Positions 1-6,979 of a stretch of 12,652 bases of DNA are shown here, one piece after another; within the stretch, counting starts at the first letter, position 1; each line of letters starts with the position of its first letter. The translations under genes were made by a program, and so were the position numbers. This stretch comes from CAYJHC01 sp964369805 (lineage in GTDB: Bacteria; Bacillota; Clostridia; Peptostreptococcales; Anaerovoracaceae): assembly GCA_964369805.1 (NCBI GenBank), contig CAYJFM010000046.1:1-12652 (forward strand). The letters run 5' to 3'. Under the pieces are notes generated by a model. That model saw nothing but the letters and a program-made list of their open reading frames with translations. It was not told where the DNA came from and searched no databases.

Positions 1-34
1 GCTGCAGAATTTAATTTTGCAGCTCTATTTATTT
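1..34 (+). terminator. Probable terminator of a gene upstream of the window
   Basis: Bases 1-10 pair with 14-23 (GCTGCA against TGCAGC, continued by a G-T and three A-T pairs), leaving a 3-base loop. A T-rich run, TCTATTTATTT, follows. This is the shape of a rho-independent terminator for a plus-strand gene ending left of the window. The stem may continue beyond the window edge, so its full length is unknown. Confidence 0.5.
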
Positions 35-61
35 GAAAAATATTATATTATTCTTTATTTT
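33..61 (+). promoter_or_regulatory. Possible promoter of the desulfurase-thiI operon
   Basis: TTGAAA (33-38) and TATTTT (56-61) are separated by 17 bases, a sigma-A-like arrangement about 40 bases ahead of the desulfurase start. The -10 box is imperfect and the region is so AT-rich that chance matches are likely. It sits directly behind the terminator hairpin, which makes a fresh promoter here sensible. Confidence 0.3.
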
Positions 62-102
62 GTGATAAACTAAAAGATAGGTAAAGAATTAACGAGGTAA
101 AA

Positions 103-1260
103 ATGATTAGTTATTTAGATAATAGTGCAACAACAAAGCAGTACACGACTGTTACAGAAAAAATGATAGAAGTTATGGAAAGCAATTATGGCAATCCAAG
201 TTCTCTTCATAAGTTAGGGTTTGAAAGTTCAAAAGCAATACGGGAAGCTAGAGAGAGCTTAGCTGAAGCCGTAGGCTTTACAGCAAAAGGTGTTATTTTT
301 ACAGCATCTGGAAGTGAAGCCAACAACCTTGCAATTAGAGGTGTGGCTAAAAGTAAAAGGCGTGTAGCTAAAAGGCTTGTTACTACTGTCATTGAGCATC
401 CTGCAACAATAGAGACTTTTAAGGATTTAGAGAAGGATGGCTGGGACACTGAGTATTTAAATGTGAATGAATTCGGCACCATAGATTTAAGTCAATTAAA
501 GGCTGTGCTAGCAAAGGGAGATGTTGCTTTAGTTTCAATTATGCATGTTAATAATGAAATAGGTTCAATTTCTGACATAGAAAAAATCGGAAAAATAATT
601 AAAATGCATAATGAAGTTTTAAGCAAAGAAAAAAAGATAGTTTTTCATGTAGATGCAATACAATCTTTTAAGAAAATTCCAATACCTACAGCAAATGTTG
701 ACTTAGTATCTTTAAGTGCACATAAGATTCACGGTCCAAAGGGTGTGGGAGCACTACTTTGCAAAGAAAGCATAAATCTACCCGCTGTGTTAACTGGAGG
801 GGGACAAGAAAGAGGCATAAGGCCTGGAACGGAGAACGTTGCTGGAATTATAGGTTTTGGAAATGCTTGTAAAGTAAATGTTGATGTAGAAAAAATTTCG
901 AAAATCAAAAACTATCTACAAGAAAGGATTTTGTCCGAAATTGAAGGGGCTAAACTTAATTCGCCTTTAGAAGGAGCTCCCCAGATTTTAAATATTTCAT
1001 TTGAGGGAATAAGAGGAGAGGTACTACTTCACTTATTAGAAGAAGACAGTATCTACATTTCAACAGGATCAGCTTGCTCGTCAAATAAGAAAGGGCAATC
1101 TCATGTATTAAAATCGATTGGACTAAATGATGAAGAAATTGAAAGTGCAATAAGATTTAGTATTGGAGCTCTAAATGAATATGAGGAAGTAGAATACGTA
1201 GTAAATGCGTTAAAAAAGCATATAACTAGAATGAGAAAGTTAAACAAGCTTAGGAAATAA
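103..1260 (+). CDS. Cysteine desulfurase (NifS/IscS family), probable sulfur donor to ThiI
   Basis: A PLP-dependent class V aminotransferase-fold enzyme that takes sulfur from L-cysteine as a persulfide, releasing alanine. Visible landmarks are the N-terminal LDNSATT, TASGSEANNLA (67-77), His99 in the VIEHP motif that stacks on PLP, FHVDAIQ (181-187), the PLP lysine K208 in SAHKIHGPKG, RPGTEN (240-245), and the catalytic Cys325 in STGSACSS. The 385-residue length is normal for the family, and GAGG at 94-97 supports the ATG at 103. It lies 25 bases ahead of thiI, as the dedicated desulfurase called NifZ does in Bacillus subtilis, where the pair makes 4-thiouridine in tRNA. I infer the same role. 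There is no iscU or scaffold gene nearby, so a general Fe-S assembly role is less favoured but not excluded. Confidence 0.93.
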   Translation: MISYLDNSATTKQYTTVTEKMIEVMESNYGNPSSLHKLGFESSKAIREARESLAEAVGFTAKGVIFTASGSEANNLAIRGVAKSKRRVAKRLVTTVIEHPATIETFKDLEKDGWDTEYLNVNEFGTIDLSQLKAVLAKGDVALVSIMHVNNEIGSISDIEKIGKIIKMHNEVLSKEKKIVFHVDAIQSFKKIPIPTANVDLVSLSAHKIHGPKGVGALLCKESINLPAVLTGGGQERGIRPGTENVAGIIGFGNACKVNVDVEKISKIKNYLQERILSEIEGAKLNSPLEGAPQILNISFEGIRGEVLLHLLEEDSIYISTGSACSSNKKGQSHVLKSIGLNDEEIESAIRFSIGALNEYEEVEYVVNALKKHITRMRKLNKLRK

Positions 1261-1285
1261 GTGATTATAATATGAAAGGATTAAT

Positions 1286-2542
1286 ATGAACGAGCAAAAC
1301 ATATTTATAGTTAGATTTGGTGAGGCGTCACTTAAGGGTCAAAATAAACCATATTTTGAGAAGATGCTGGTAGAAAGATTAAAGAAGCTGCTTAGGAAAT
1401 TTATTGGTACTGCAGAGGAAAGAAGAGAAAATGGAGCGAAGGTTTCTGTAGTAAGGCAAGAGGGATTAGTTTTTGTTAGAGCTGATAAAGATATAGATAA
1501 ACAAGAAATAACAGAAGAAATTTTAAAAGTATTCGGAATAGCATCTATTAGCCCAGCAGTGGAAACAAAATCTACGATGGAAGATATATATGAAGAAACA
1601 GTAAAATATATAAATAACCTTATGTCAAATTCAAATAAAAGCAGATTAACTTTTAAGGTCGAGGTTAAAAGAGCTGATAAGAACTTTCCAATAAAGTCAC
1701 CTGAAATGGCAAGGCTTATTGGTGGTGAAATTCTAAAAAACTGTAATATAAAAGATTCTGAAGGAAAGCTAACTCAGAAAGTGTCAGTAGATGTCCATAA
1801 TCCAGATGTACTATTATATGTAAACTTGAGAAGAGAAGTCACATATATATATGAAGAAATGATTACAGGGCAAGGAGGCTTGCCTCTTGGAACAACTGGG
1901 AAGGGGATGCTTCTTCTTAGCGGCGGCATAGATAGCCCGGTTGCAGGTTTCTTAATGGGTAAACGTGGCATGAAGATAGAGGCTGTGCACTTTCATTCAT
2001 ACCCTTATACAAGTTTAAAGGCAAGAGAACAGGTGGAAGATCTTGCTGGTATTATAGCTGTGTATATGGGTGGCTTCAAAGTTCATATGGTTAACCTACT
2101 TCCTATTCAAGAAGAGATAGTTGAAAAATGTGGTGATGAAGATACAACTATACACATTAGAAGGTTCATGATGAAAATTGCAGAAAAAATTGCAGAAAAA
2201 TCAGGTTCACAGGTTTTGATTACAGGAGAAAGTCTTGGACAGGTCGCTAGCCAGACAACTGAATCTATTATTGCTACAAATGATGCAGTTAAAATACCAG
2301 TACTTCGCCCACTTATTGCAATGGATAAAGTTGAAATAATGGATATTGCAAGAAAAATTAATACTTTTGAAACATCCATTCAACCAAATGAGGACTGCTG
2401 TACAGTGTTTTTACCAAAACATCCAACAACTAAGCCTAAGGTAGCAAGGTTAATTGAGTCGGAAGATAAATTGGATTCTGAGATATTAATTGAAGAAGCT
2501 ATAAAAGGGTCTGAACTTGTAGATATAAAACCTAAAATATAG
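1286..2542 (+). CDS. thiI: tRNA 4-thiouridine synthase ThiI (without rhodanese domain)
   Basis: ThiI adenylates U8 of tRNA with ATP and replaces the oxygen with sulfur, giving 4-thiouridine; in some bacteria it also helps make the thiamin thiazole. The protein shows an N-terminal ferredoxin-like/THUMP part (about 1-185) and a PP-loop ATPase with LLLSGGIDSPVAG (209-221). NEDCCTVFLPKHP (368-380) carries the family cysteine(s) C371/C372. At 418 residues it ends without the C-terminal rhodanese domain of the Escherichia coli enzyme (482 residues), like the Bacillus form, so the sulfur must come straight from a desulfurase; the gene immediately upstream is the obvious partner. AAAGGA at 1275-1280 sets the ATG at 1286. 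A terminator follows directly, so the operon is these two genes. Confidence 0.95.
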   Translation: MNEQNIFIVRFGEASLKGQNKPYFEKMLVERLKKLLRKFIGTAEERRENGAKVSVVRQEGLVFVRADKDIDKQEITEEILKVFGIASISPAVETKSTMEDIYEETVKYINNLMSNSNKSRLTFKVEVKRADKNFPIKSPEMARLIGGEILKNCNIKDSEGKLTQKVSVDVHNPDVLLYVNLRREVTYIYEEMITGQGGLPLGTTGKGMLLLSGGIDSPVAGFLMGKRGMKIEAVHFHSYPYTSLKAREQVEDLAGIIAVYMGGFKVHMVNLLPIQEEIVEKCGDEDTTIHIRRFMMKIAEKIAEKSGSQVLITGESLGQVASQTTESIIATNDAVKIPVLRPLIAMDKVEIMDIARKINTFETSIQPNEDCCTVFLPKHPTTKPKVARLIESEDKLDSEILIEEAIKGSELVDIKPKI

Positions 2543-2567
2543 CAAAGATATAATATAGAATTATCGC

Positions 2568-2603
2568 GGCGGTAGAGAATCAATTTCTTTACCGCCTTTG
2601 TTT
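2568..2603 (+). terminator. Rho-independent terminator after thiI
   Basis: GGCGGTAGAGAA (2568-2579) pairs with TTCTTTACCGCC (2585-2596) over 12 bp, with one G-T pair and a 5-base loop, and is followed by TTTGTTT. It stands 26 bases past the thiI stop codon and is much GC-richer than its surroundings. Confidence 0.88.
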
Positions 2604-2843
2604 AGGGTTTTAAATGTTGACTACTAAAGTAAAATTAACATATAAAATTTAACTTCATTGCTTTAGACTAATAAGAACAATTGTAGGGTGATAATATAAC
2701 TATTTTACTATATTATTAGCTTTCAATATTTAATAGGAAAATAATAAAAGTACTATGTTTATATTCACATGACACTAGTTTGCTATTTTGAATTAATTGT
2801 AATAAATTGTATGAAAAAAACACAAAATATTTATAAGTTCTTA
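2604..2843. other. AT-rich intergenic stretch without a gene
   Basis: Between the thiI terminator and the acyl-CoA dehydrogenase promoter I see no reading frame with a ribosome binding site and no RNA gene. There is a weak inverted repeat, ATAATATA (2691-2698) with TATATTAT (2709-2716), and otherwise only low-complexity AT sequence. Confidence 0.6.
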
Positions 2844-2861
2844 TTGATATTATGTTCACAA
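2844..2861. promoter_or_regulatory. Candidate Rex operator overlapping the promoter
   Basis: The 18 bases TTGATATTATGTTCACAA fit the Rex layout TTGTGAA-N4-TTCACAA: the right half-site is perfect, and the left half keeps TTG and one A. The clostridial variant TTGTTA matches the left half at five of six positions. It covers the -35 box and part of the spacer, where binding would block RNA polymerase. Rex senses the NADH/NAD ratio and is known to control butyrate-pathway genes in clostridia. The assignment rests on this motif and context only. Confidence 0.33.
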
Positions 2862-2872
2862 AGTGTTATATT
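2844..2872 (+). promoter_or_regulatory. Promoter of the acyl-CoA dehydrogenase-etfBA operon
   Basis: TTGATA (2844-2849) and TATATT (2867-2872) are separated by exactly 17 bases, a good sigma-A match and the best in this gap. The predicted transcript would start near 2879 and carry a leader of about 95 bases. A strong promoter fits the codon bias of the genes behind it. Confidence 0.6.
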
Positions 2873-2889
2873 TAGAGGGTAGAATATTT

Positions 2890-2923
2890 TTTCACCGATA
2901 GATTTTTATATATTAAGGTGAAA
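2890..2923 (+). promoter_or_regulatory. Hairpin in the leader of the acyl-CoA dehydrogenase mRNA
   Basis: TTTCACC (2890-2896) pairs with GGTGAAA (2917-2923) across a 20-base AT-rich loop, between the predicted transcription start and the ribosome binding site. No T-run follows, so it is not a terminator. It could stabilise the message or be a palindromic protein-binding site; I recognise no riboswitch class. Confidence 0.35.
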
Positions 2924-2974
2924 TATAAACTAGTAAATATTATTTATTGAGAATTACAATAAGGAGGCAGTTAC

Positions 2975-4120
2975 ATGAATTTTCAACTAACCAAAGAGCA
3001 AGAACTCGTTAGGAAAATGGTAAGAGAGTTTGCTGTAAACGAAGTAGAACCTATCGCAGCAGAAATCGATCTAGAACACAGATTTCCAGTTGAGAACGTA
3101 GAAAAAATGGCAAATCTAGGTATGCTAGGAGTTCCATTCCCAGCTAAATATGGTGGTGCAGGTGCAGACTATATTTCTTATGCTATTACAGTAGAAGAAC
3201 TATCAAGAGTTTGTGCATCAACAGGTGTTATTTGCTCAGCTCACTCATCACTTTGCGCATGGCCAATTTACGGATGGGGTACTGAAGAACAAAAAATGAA
3301 GTACTTACCAGACCTACTAAGCGGAAAAAAATTAGGCGCGTTCGGTCTTACAGAGCCAAATGCAGGAACAGATGCAAGTGGACAACAAACAAAAGCAGAA
3401 GACATGGGTGATCACTGGTTACTAAATGGAGCTAAAGTTTTCATCACTAATGGTGGATATGCTGAGACATTCGTAGTTGTTGCTATGACAGATAAGTCAA
3501 AAGGAACAAAAGGTGGTATTTCTGCATTCATCGTTGAAAAAGGTGATGAAGGTTTTGAAATCGGAAAAACTGAAGAAAAAATGGGTATTTGTGCATCTTC
3601 AACAACAGAACTTGTATTCACAAACCTAAAACTTCCAAAAGATAGACTTCTAGGTAAAATTGGACAAGGTTTTAAAGTTGCACTTTCTACTCTAGATGGT
3701 GGACGTATTGGTATTGCTTCACAAGCTTTAGGAATCGCTCAAGGTGCTCTTGACGTGACTTTAGACTACATGAAAGCTAGAAAACAATTTGGTAAAAAAC
3801 TTTCTCAAATGCAAGCTCTACAATTCGAAGTTGCTGACCTAGCTACAAGAATTGAAGCTGCAAGACTTCTTGTATACCAAGCAGCAGACAAAAAGCAAAA
3901 TGGACTACCATACAGCAAAGAATCTGCTATGGCTAAATTATTTGCTGCTGAAACAGCTATGCACGTAACAACTAAGTGTGTACAACTTCACGGTGGATAC
4001 GGATATACTAAAGAATATCCAGTTGAAAGAATGATGAGAGACGCTAAGATCACTGAAATTTATGAAGGTACTTCAGAAGTTCAAAAGATCGTAATCGCTG
4101 CATCAGTATTCGGTAAATAA
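2975..4120 (+). CDS. bcd: Short-chain acyl-CoA dehydrogenase, probable butyryl-CoA dehydrogenase
   Basis: A soluble FAD flavoenzyme of the acyl-CoA dehydrogenase family. In anaerobes such enzymes mostly run as enoyl-CoA (crotonyl-CoA) reductases taking electrons from Etf. Visible motifs are GLTEPNAGTDASG (124-136), NGAKVFITNGG (151-161), ASSTTEL (207-213), KARKQFGKKL (267-276), QLHGGYGYTKEYPVERMMRDAKI (337-359), and the catalytic base Glu364 in IYEGTSE (362-368). The 381-residue length is standard. AAGGAGG at 2961-2967 fixes the ATG. etfB follows after 15 bases and etfA after that, the order of Bcd/Etf complexes. No crotonase, 3-hydroxybutyryl-CoA dehydrogenase or thiolase gene is present, so the true substrate (crotonyl-, acrylyl- or a branched enoyl-CoA) is not settled. 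Leucine codons are mainly CTA and CTT, unlike flanking genes. Confidence 0.9.
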   Translation: MNFQLTKEQELVRKMVREFAVNEVEPIAAEIDLEHRFPVENVEKMANLGMLGVPFPAKYGGAGADYISYAITVEELSRVCASTGVICSAHSSLCAWPIYGWGTEEQKMKYLPDLLSGKKLGAFGLTEPNAGTDASGQQTKAEDMGDHWLLNGAKVFITNGGYAETFVVVAMTDKSKGTKGGISAFIVEKGDEGFEIGKTEEKMGICASSTTELVFTNLKLPKDRLLGKIGQGFKVALSTLDGGRIGIASQALGIAQGALDVTLDYMKARKQFGKKLSQMQALQFEVADLATRIEAARLLVYQAADKKQNGLPYSKESAMAKLFAAETAMHVTTKCVQLHGGYGYTKEYPVERMMRDAKITEIYEGTSEVQKIVIAASVFGK

Positions 4121-4135
4121 GAGGAGGATATATAA

Positions 4136-4936
4136 ATGGCTTTTAAAATATTAGTTTGTGCAAAGCAAGTGCCTGATACAAATGAAATCAAAATTAATCC
4201 AGAGACTGGTACTCTAATTAGAGATGGTGTACCAAGCATCTTAAACCATGATGATGCTAATGCTCTAGAAGAAGCTCTAAGAATTAAAGATCAGTATGAA
4301 GACGTAACAATCACAGTACTATCAATGGGACCACTTCAAGCAAAAGAAATGCTTGTTGAGTGTATTGCTATGGGAGCAGATGACTGCATCCTAATTAGTG
4401 ATAGAGCTGTAGGTGGTTCAGATACTTGGGCTACTTCAAATGCTCTAACAGCAGCAGTAAAGAAAATCGGCGATTATGACCTAATCTTTGCTGGACGTCA
4501 AGCTATTGACGGAGATACAGCACAAGTTGGACCACAACTTGCTGAAAAACTAGATATCCCTCAAGTAACTTATGTACAAGACTGTAAACTTTCTGATGAT
4601 AAGAAAACAATTACAGTTGAAAGAGCTCTTGAAGATGGATATGAAGTTATTGAAATCCAAACTCCTTGCCTACTAACAGCTATCAAGGAACTTAATACTC
4701 CAAGATACATGAGCGTAGCAGGAATCATGAAGGCAGTTTCAGCAGAAATCCCTACATGGAATGCTGATGATATCAACGTTGATAGAGAAATCGTAGGACT
4801 AAAGGCTTCTCCAACAAACGTATTTAGATCATTTACTCCAAAACCTAAAGGCAAAGGTCAAATGGTTGAAGGAGATAGCCCAAAAGAGCAAGCTGAGAAC
4901 TTATTAGTTGGCCTTAAGGGTAAGCAATTAATTTAG
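4136..4936 (+). CDS. etfB: Electron transfer flavoprotein beta subunit
   Basis: The small subunit of the EtfAB heterodimer that carries electrons to or from the acyl-CoA dehydrogenase encoded just upstream. The N-terminus CAKQVPDT (8-15), the flavin-contacting segment AGRQAIDGDTAQVGP (119-133), and ELNTPRYMS (185-193) are characteristic. The GRQAIDGDTAQVGP stretch is of the kind seen in clostridial, electron-bifurcating EtfB proteins, where this subunit holds the FAD that receives NADH electrons; I infer bifurcation from this and from gene order. The 266-residue length is normal. A strong GAGGAGGA site (4121-4128) precedes the start. The stop codon lies inside the etfA ribosome binding region, so translation of the two is probably coupled. 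Confidence 0.94.
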   Translation: MAFKILVCAKQVPDTNEIKINPETGTLIRDGVPSILNHDDANALEEALRIKDQYEDVTITVLSMGPLQAKEMLVECIAMGADDCILISDRAVGGSDTWATSNALTAAVKKIGDYDLIFAGRQAIDGDTAQVGPQLAEKLDIPQVTYVQDCKLSDDKKTITVERALEDGYEVIEIQTPCLLTAIKELNTPRYMSVAGIMKAVSAEIPTWNADDINVDREIVGLKASPTNVFRSFTPKPKGKGQMVEGDSPKEQAENLLVGLKGKQLI

Positions 4937-4947
4937 GAGGTAAAACA

Positions 4948-6045
4948 ATGACAAATTTTAGTGAATATAAAAATATATGGGTTTACGCTGAGCAAAGAGC
5001 AGGAAAACTTATGGATGTTTCTCTTGAATTACTTGGTGAAGGTTATAGACTTTCAAGAGAAATCAGCGATGACTCAAAAGTTTGCGCGCTACTAGTAGGA
5101 CATGATACAGATCACCTAGTTTCTGACCTATTCGCAGCTGGTGCTGACTCAGTTTATCAAATTGATAACCCATTACTAGAAAACTTCACAACAGATGCTT
5201 ACACAAATGTTTGTGAGCAAGCTATTGCTGAATATAAACCAGAAATCGTACTTTTCGGAGCTACTCACATTGGTAGAGACTTAGCACCAAGAGTTGCAGC
5301 TAGAGTAGACACAGGGCTTACAGCTGACTGTACAAAACTAGACGTAGAGATGGGTAGCTACATTGACTACTTAGAAAAATACACAACATGCAACACATCT
5401 AAACTTGACAGAGCAGACACAGATAGAGGCCTAAAACAAACTAGACCTGCATTCGGTGGTAACCTAATGGCTACAATCATTTGCCCTAAAACAAGACCTC
5501 AAATGGCTACAGTAAGACCTGGAGTTATGAAAAAGAGAGAAGCAGCTTGTGGAGCTACAGGTGAGTTAATTAAATTTGAAGCTAAGATCACAGAAGCTGA
5601 TATCAGAACTAAAGTAGTTGAAATCGTAAAATCTGCTAAAGAAATCGTTTCTTTAACAGATGCTGAAATCATCTGCTCAGGTGGTAGAGGACTTGGCGAT
5701 GCTGCTGGTTTCGAAGTTATTAAGCAACTAGCTGACAAAGTTGGTGGTGTTGTAGGTTCTTCAAGAGCAGCTGTAGATGCTGGATGGATTGACCATTCAC
5801 ACCAAGTTGGTCAAACTGGTACAACAGTAAGCCCAAGAATCTATTTTGCTTGTGGTATCTCAGGAGCTATCCAACATCTAGCTGGTATGCAGTCTTCTGA
5901 CATTATCGTTGCAATCAATAAAGATCCAGATGCTCCAATTTTTGAAGTAGCTGATTATGGAATCGTAGGAGACCTTTACAAGGTAATTCCACAAATCATT
6001 GCAGAATGGGATAACGCTGAAGCATTACTAGATGCTAGAGGTTAG
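4948..6045 (+). CDS. etfA: Electron transfer flavoprotein alpha subunit
   Basis: The large Etf subunit. The N-terminal half is adenine-nucleotide-hydrolase-like (about 10-200) and the C-terminal half binds FAD: SGGRGLG (244-250), GSSRAAVDAGW (270-280), HQVGQTGTTVSP (285-296), and CGISGAIQHLAGM (302-314), ending in INKDPDAPIFEVADYGIVGDL (323-343). At 365 residues it is some 30-45 longer than many EtfA proteins. Part of this is a segment of about 20 extra residues around 135-160, just before QTRPAFGGN; I recall similar inserts in EtfA of some butyrate producers but could not check. AGGAGG (4935-4940) overlaps the etfB stop. With EtfB and the dehydrogenase it would form the complex that can couple enoyl-CoA reduction by NADH to ferredoxin reduction. 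A perfect terminator follows. Confidence 0.95.
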   Translation: MTNFSEYKNIWVYAEQRAGKLMDVSLELLGEGYRLSREISDDSKVCALLVGHDTDHLVSDLFAAGADSVYQIDNPLLENFTTDAYTNVCEQAIAEYKPEIVLFGATHIGRDLAPRVAARVDTGLTADCTKLDVEMGSYIDYLEKYTTCNTSKLDRADTDRGLKQTRPAFGGNLMATIICPKTRPQMATVRPGVMKKREAACGATGELIKFEAKITEADIRTKVVEIVKSAKEIVSLTDAEIICSGGRGLGDAAGFEVIKQLADKVGGVVGSSRAAVDAGWIDHSHQVGQTGTTVSPRIYFACGISGAIQHLAGMQSSDIIVAINKDPDAPIFEVADYGIVGDLYKVIPQIIAEWDNAEALLDARG

Positions 6046-6066
6046 TCATCGTAAAATGATAAATTT

Positions 6067-6098
6067 AAAAGGTAGCTATATTATTAGCTACCTTTTTT
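6067..6098 (+). terminator. Strong terminator of the dehydrogenase-Etf operon
   Basis: AAAAGGTAGCTA (6067-6078) pairs perfectly with TAGCTACCTTTT (6085-6096) around the loop TATTAT, with six T at 6093-6098. It is 21 bases beyond the etfA stop. Confidence 0.93.
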
Positions 6099-6118
6099 CT
6101 AATAAAATTAACTTGGAT

Positions 6119-6124
6119 TATAAT
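6119..6124 (+). promoter_or_regulatory. Possible -10 box for the kinase gene
   Basis: A consensus TATAAT lies 23 bases ahead of the kinase start and just behind the operon terminator. No good -35 box stands 17 or 18 bases upstream (the place is taken by the terminator T-run), and there is no TG extension, so the promoter would be weak or need an activator. Confidence 0.35.
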
Positions 6125-6147
6125 AATATTTAAGGAGTGAATGTTCT

Positions 6148-6648
6148 ATGGCTAAAATATCAAATGTAGTACTTATTGGAATGCCAGGTGCTGGTAAGAG
6201 TACAGTTGGGGTTGTTCTTGCTAAGCGTATGGGAATGCATTTTATAGATTCTGACCTATTAATACAAGAAGAAACAGATATGCTTTTGGAAGAAATTATT
6301 AGCACTTACGGAATCGATGAATTCCTATCAGTTGAGAATAAAATTGTTTCAAATGTAAATATTGAGAAATCTGTTTTTGCTACAGGTGGTAGTATGTGTC
6401 ACTGTATAGATGCTATGAAACACTTAGGTGAGAATAGTGAAATTGTTTACCTAAAATTATCCTTGAATACAGTTAAGGAAAGGCTAGGCGATTTTTCAGA
6501 AAGAGGTGTAACTTTAAGAAAAGGTCAAACTCTTGAAGATTTATATGAGGAAAGGGTGCCTTTATATGAAAAGTATGCTGATCATGTCATCGAGTGTGAG
6601 AATAAATCAATTCGTGATATAGTCATTGAAATATCAGGAAAATTTTAA
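6148..6648 (+). CDS. Shikimate-kinase-like P-loop kinase, substrate uncertain
   Basis: A 166-residue small-molecule kinase of the AroK/gluconate-kinase fold. It shows a Walker A motif GMPGAGKST (11-19), the DxD pair in FIDSDLL (32-38), a lid region ERGVTLRKGQTL (118-129), and LYEERVPLYEKYADHVIE (132-149), whose Arg136 matches a conserved AroK arginine. Two AroK hallmarks are altered. The FR of the GExxFRxxE motif, whose arginine binds shikimate, reads GIDEFLSVE (55-63), and the GGG motif reads ATGGSMC (78-84). I recall a clostridial group with exactly these changes that is annotated as shikimate kinase by similarity. No other aromatic-pathway gene is near. AAGGAG at 6132-6137 serves the ATG at 6148. 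The kinase fold is certain; phosphorylation of shikimate is doubtful. Confidence 0.8.
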   Translation: MAKISNVVLIGMPGAGKSTVGVVLAKRMGMHFIDSDLLIQEETDMLLEEIISTYGIDEFLSVENKIVSNVNIEKSVFATGGSMCHCIDAMKHLGENSEIVYLKLSLNTVKERLGDFSERGVTLRKGQTLEDLYEERVPLYEKYADHVIECENKSIRDIVIEISGKF

Positions 6649-6682
6649 ATTCATCATATTGAATATTTAGAAAGGAATAATT

Positions 6683-6877
6683 ATGAAAAAATCAATTTTA
6701 ACAAGAACAATACTAACAATATTTTTCTCTCTAAGTGCAGTTGTATGTGTTTTTGCAGATGAGGTATCAACTACAACAGAAGCACCTGAAGTAGATCTTA
6801 AGTTGTTACTAGGTGGATTAGGATTAACATTAGTTGCAATAATAATTTACTTTACAAACCGAAAAAAAAATAAGTGA
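6683..6877 (+). CDS. Small secreted/membrane protein of unknown function
   Basis: A 64-residue protein I do not recognise. Residues 1-25 form a typical signal peptide (basic start, hydrophobic core, VFA before a likely cut after Ala25). An acidic, Thr-rich linker (26-37) follows, then a hydrophobic helix (about 38-57), then the basic tail NRKKNK. The end resembles the membrane part of a cell-wall sorting signal, but there is no LPxTG motif, so the mature product would be a single-pass peptide with a short outside segment. AGAAAGGA (6669-6676) is a good ribosome binding site. The gene starts 34 bases after the kinase stop with no terminator between, so both probably share a transcript. The clear signal and SD make it likely real despite its size. 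Confidence 0.68.
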   Translation: MKKSILTRTILTIFFSLSAVVCVFADEVSTTTEAPEVDLKLLLGGLGLTLVAIIIYFTNRKKNK

Positions 6878-6934
6878 TAATAATTATCTTTGTTAACTAC
6901 TGAAAGTTTCTGAAGAAAACTATAAATAACCTAT

Positions 6935-6971
6935 ATTTCCCTTGCAAATACATAGCTTGGGAAATTTTTTT
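6935..6971 (+). terminator. Terminator after the small membrane protein
   Basis: ATTTCCC (6935-6941) pairs with GGGAAAT (6959-6965); a further GC/GC pair lies inside after a TT/TT internal loop, and T6965-6971 forms the T-run. It separates the kinase transcript from the SOS-type promoter that begins a few bases later. Confidence 0.7.
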
Positions 6972-6979
6972 AAATAAAA

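Noticed and set aside
2380..2583. Minus-strand open frame over the end of thiI and its terminator
   Set aside because: It runs antisense to conserved thiI codons and through a strong terminator hairpin, and has no family resemblance.
2675..2686. GAACAATTGTAG as a third LexA box
   Set aside because: The right half is GTAG instead of GTTC, arm symmetry is lost, and no promoter or gene follows directly.
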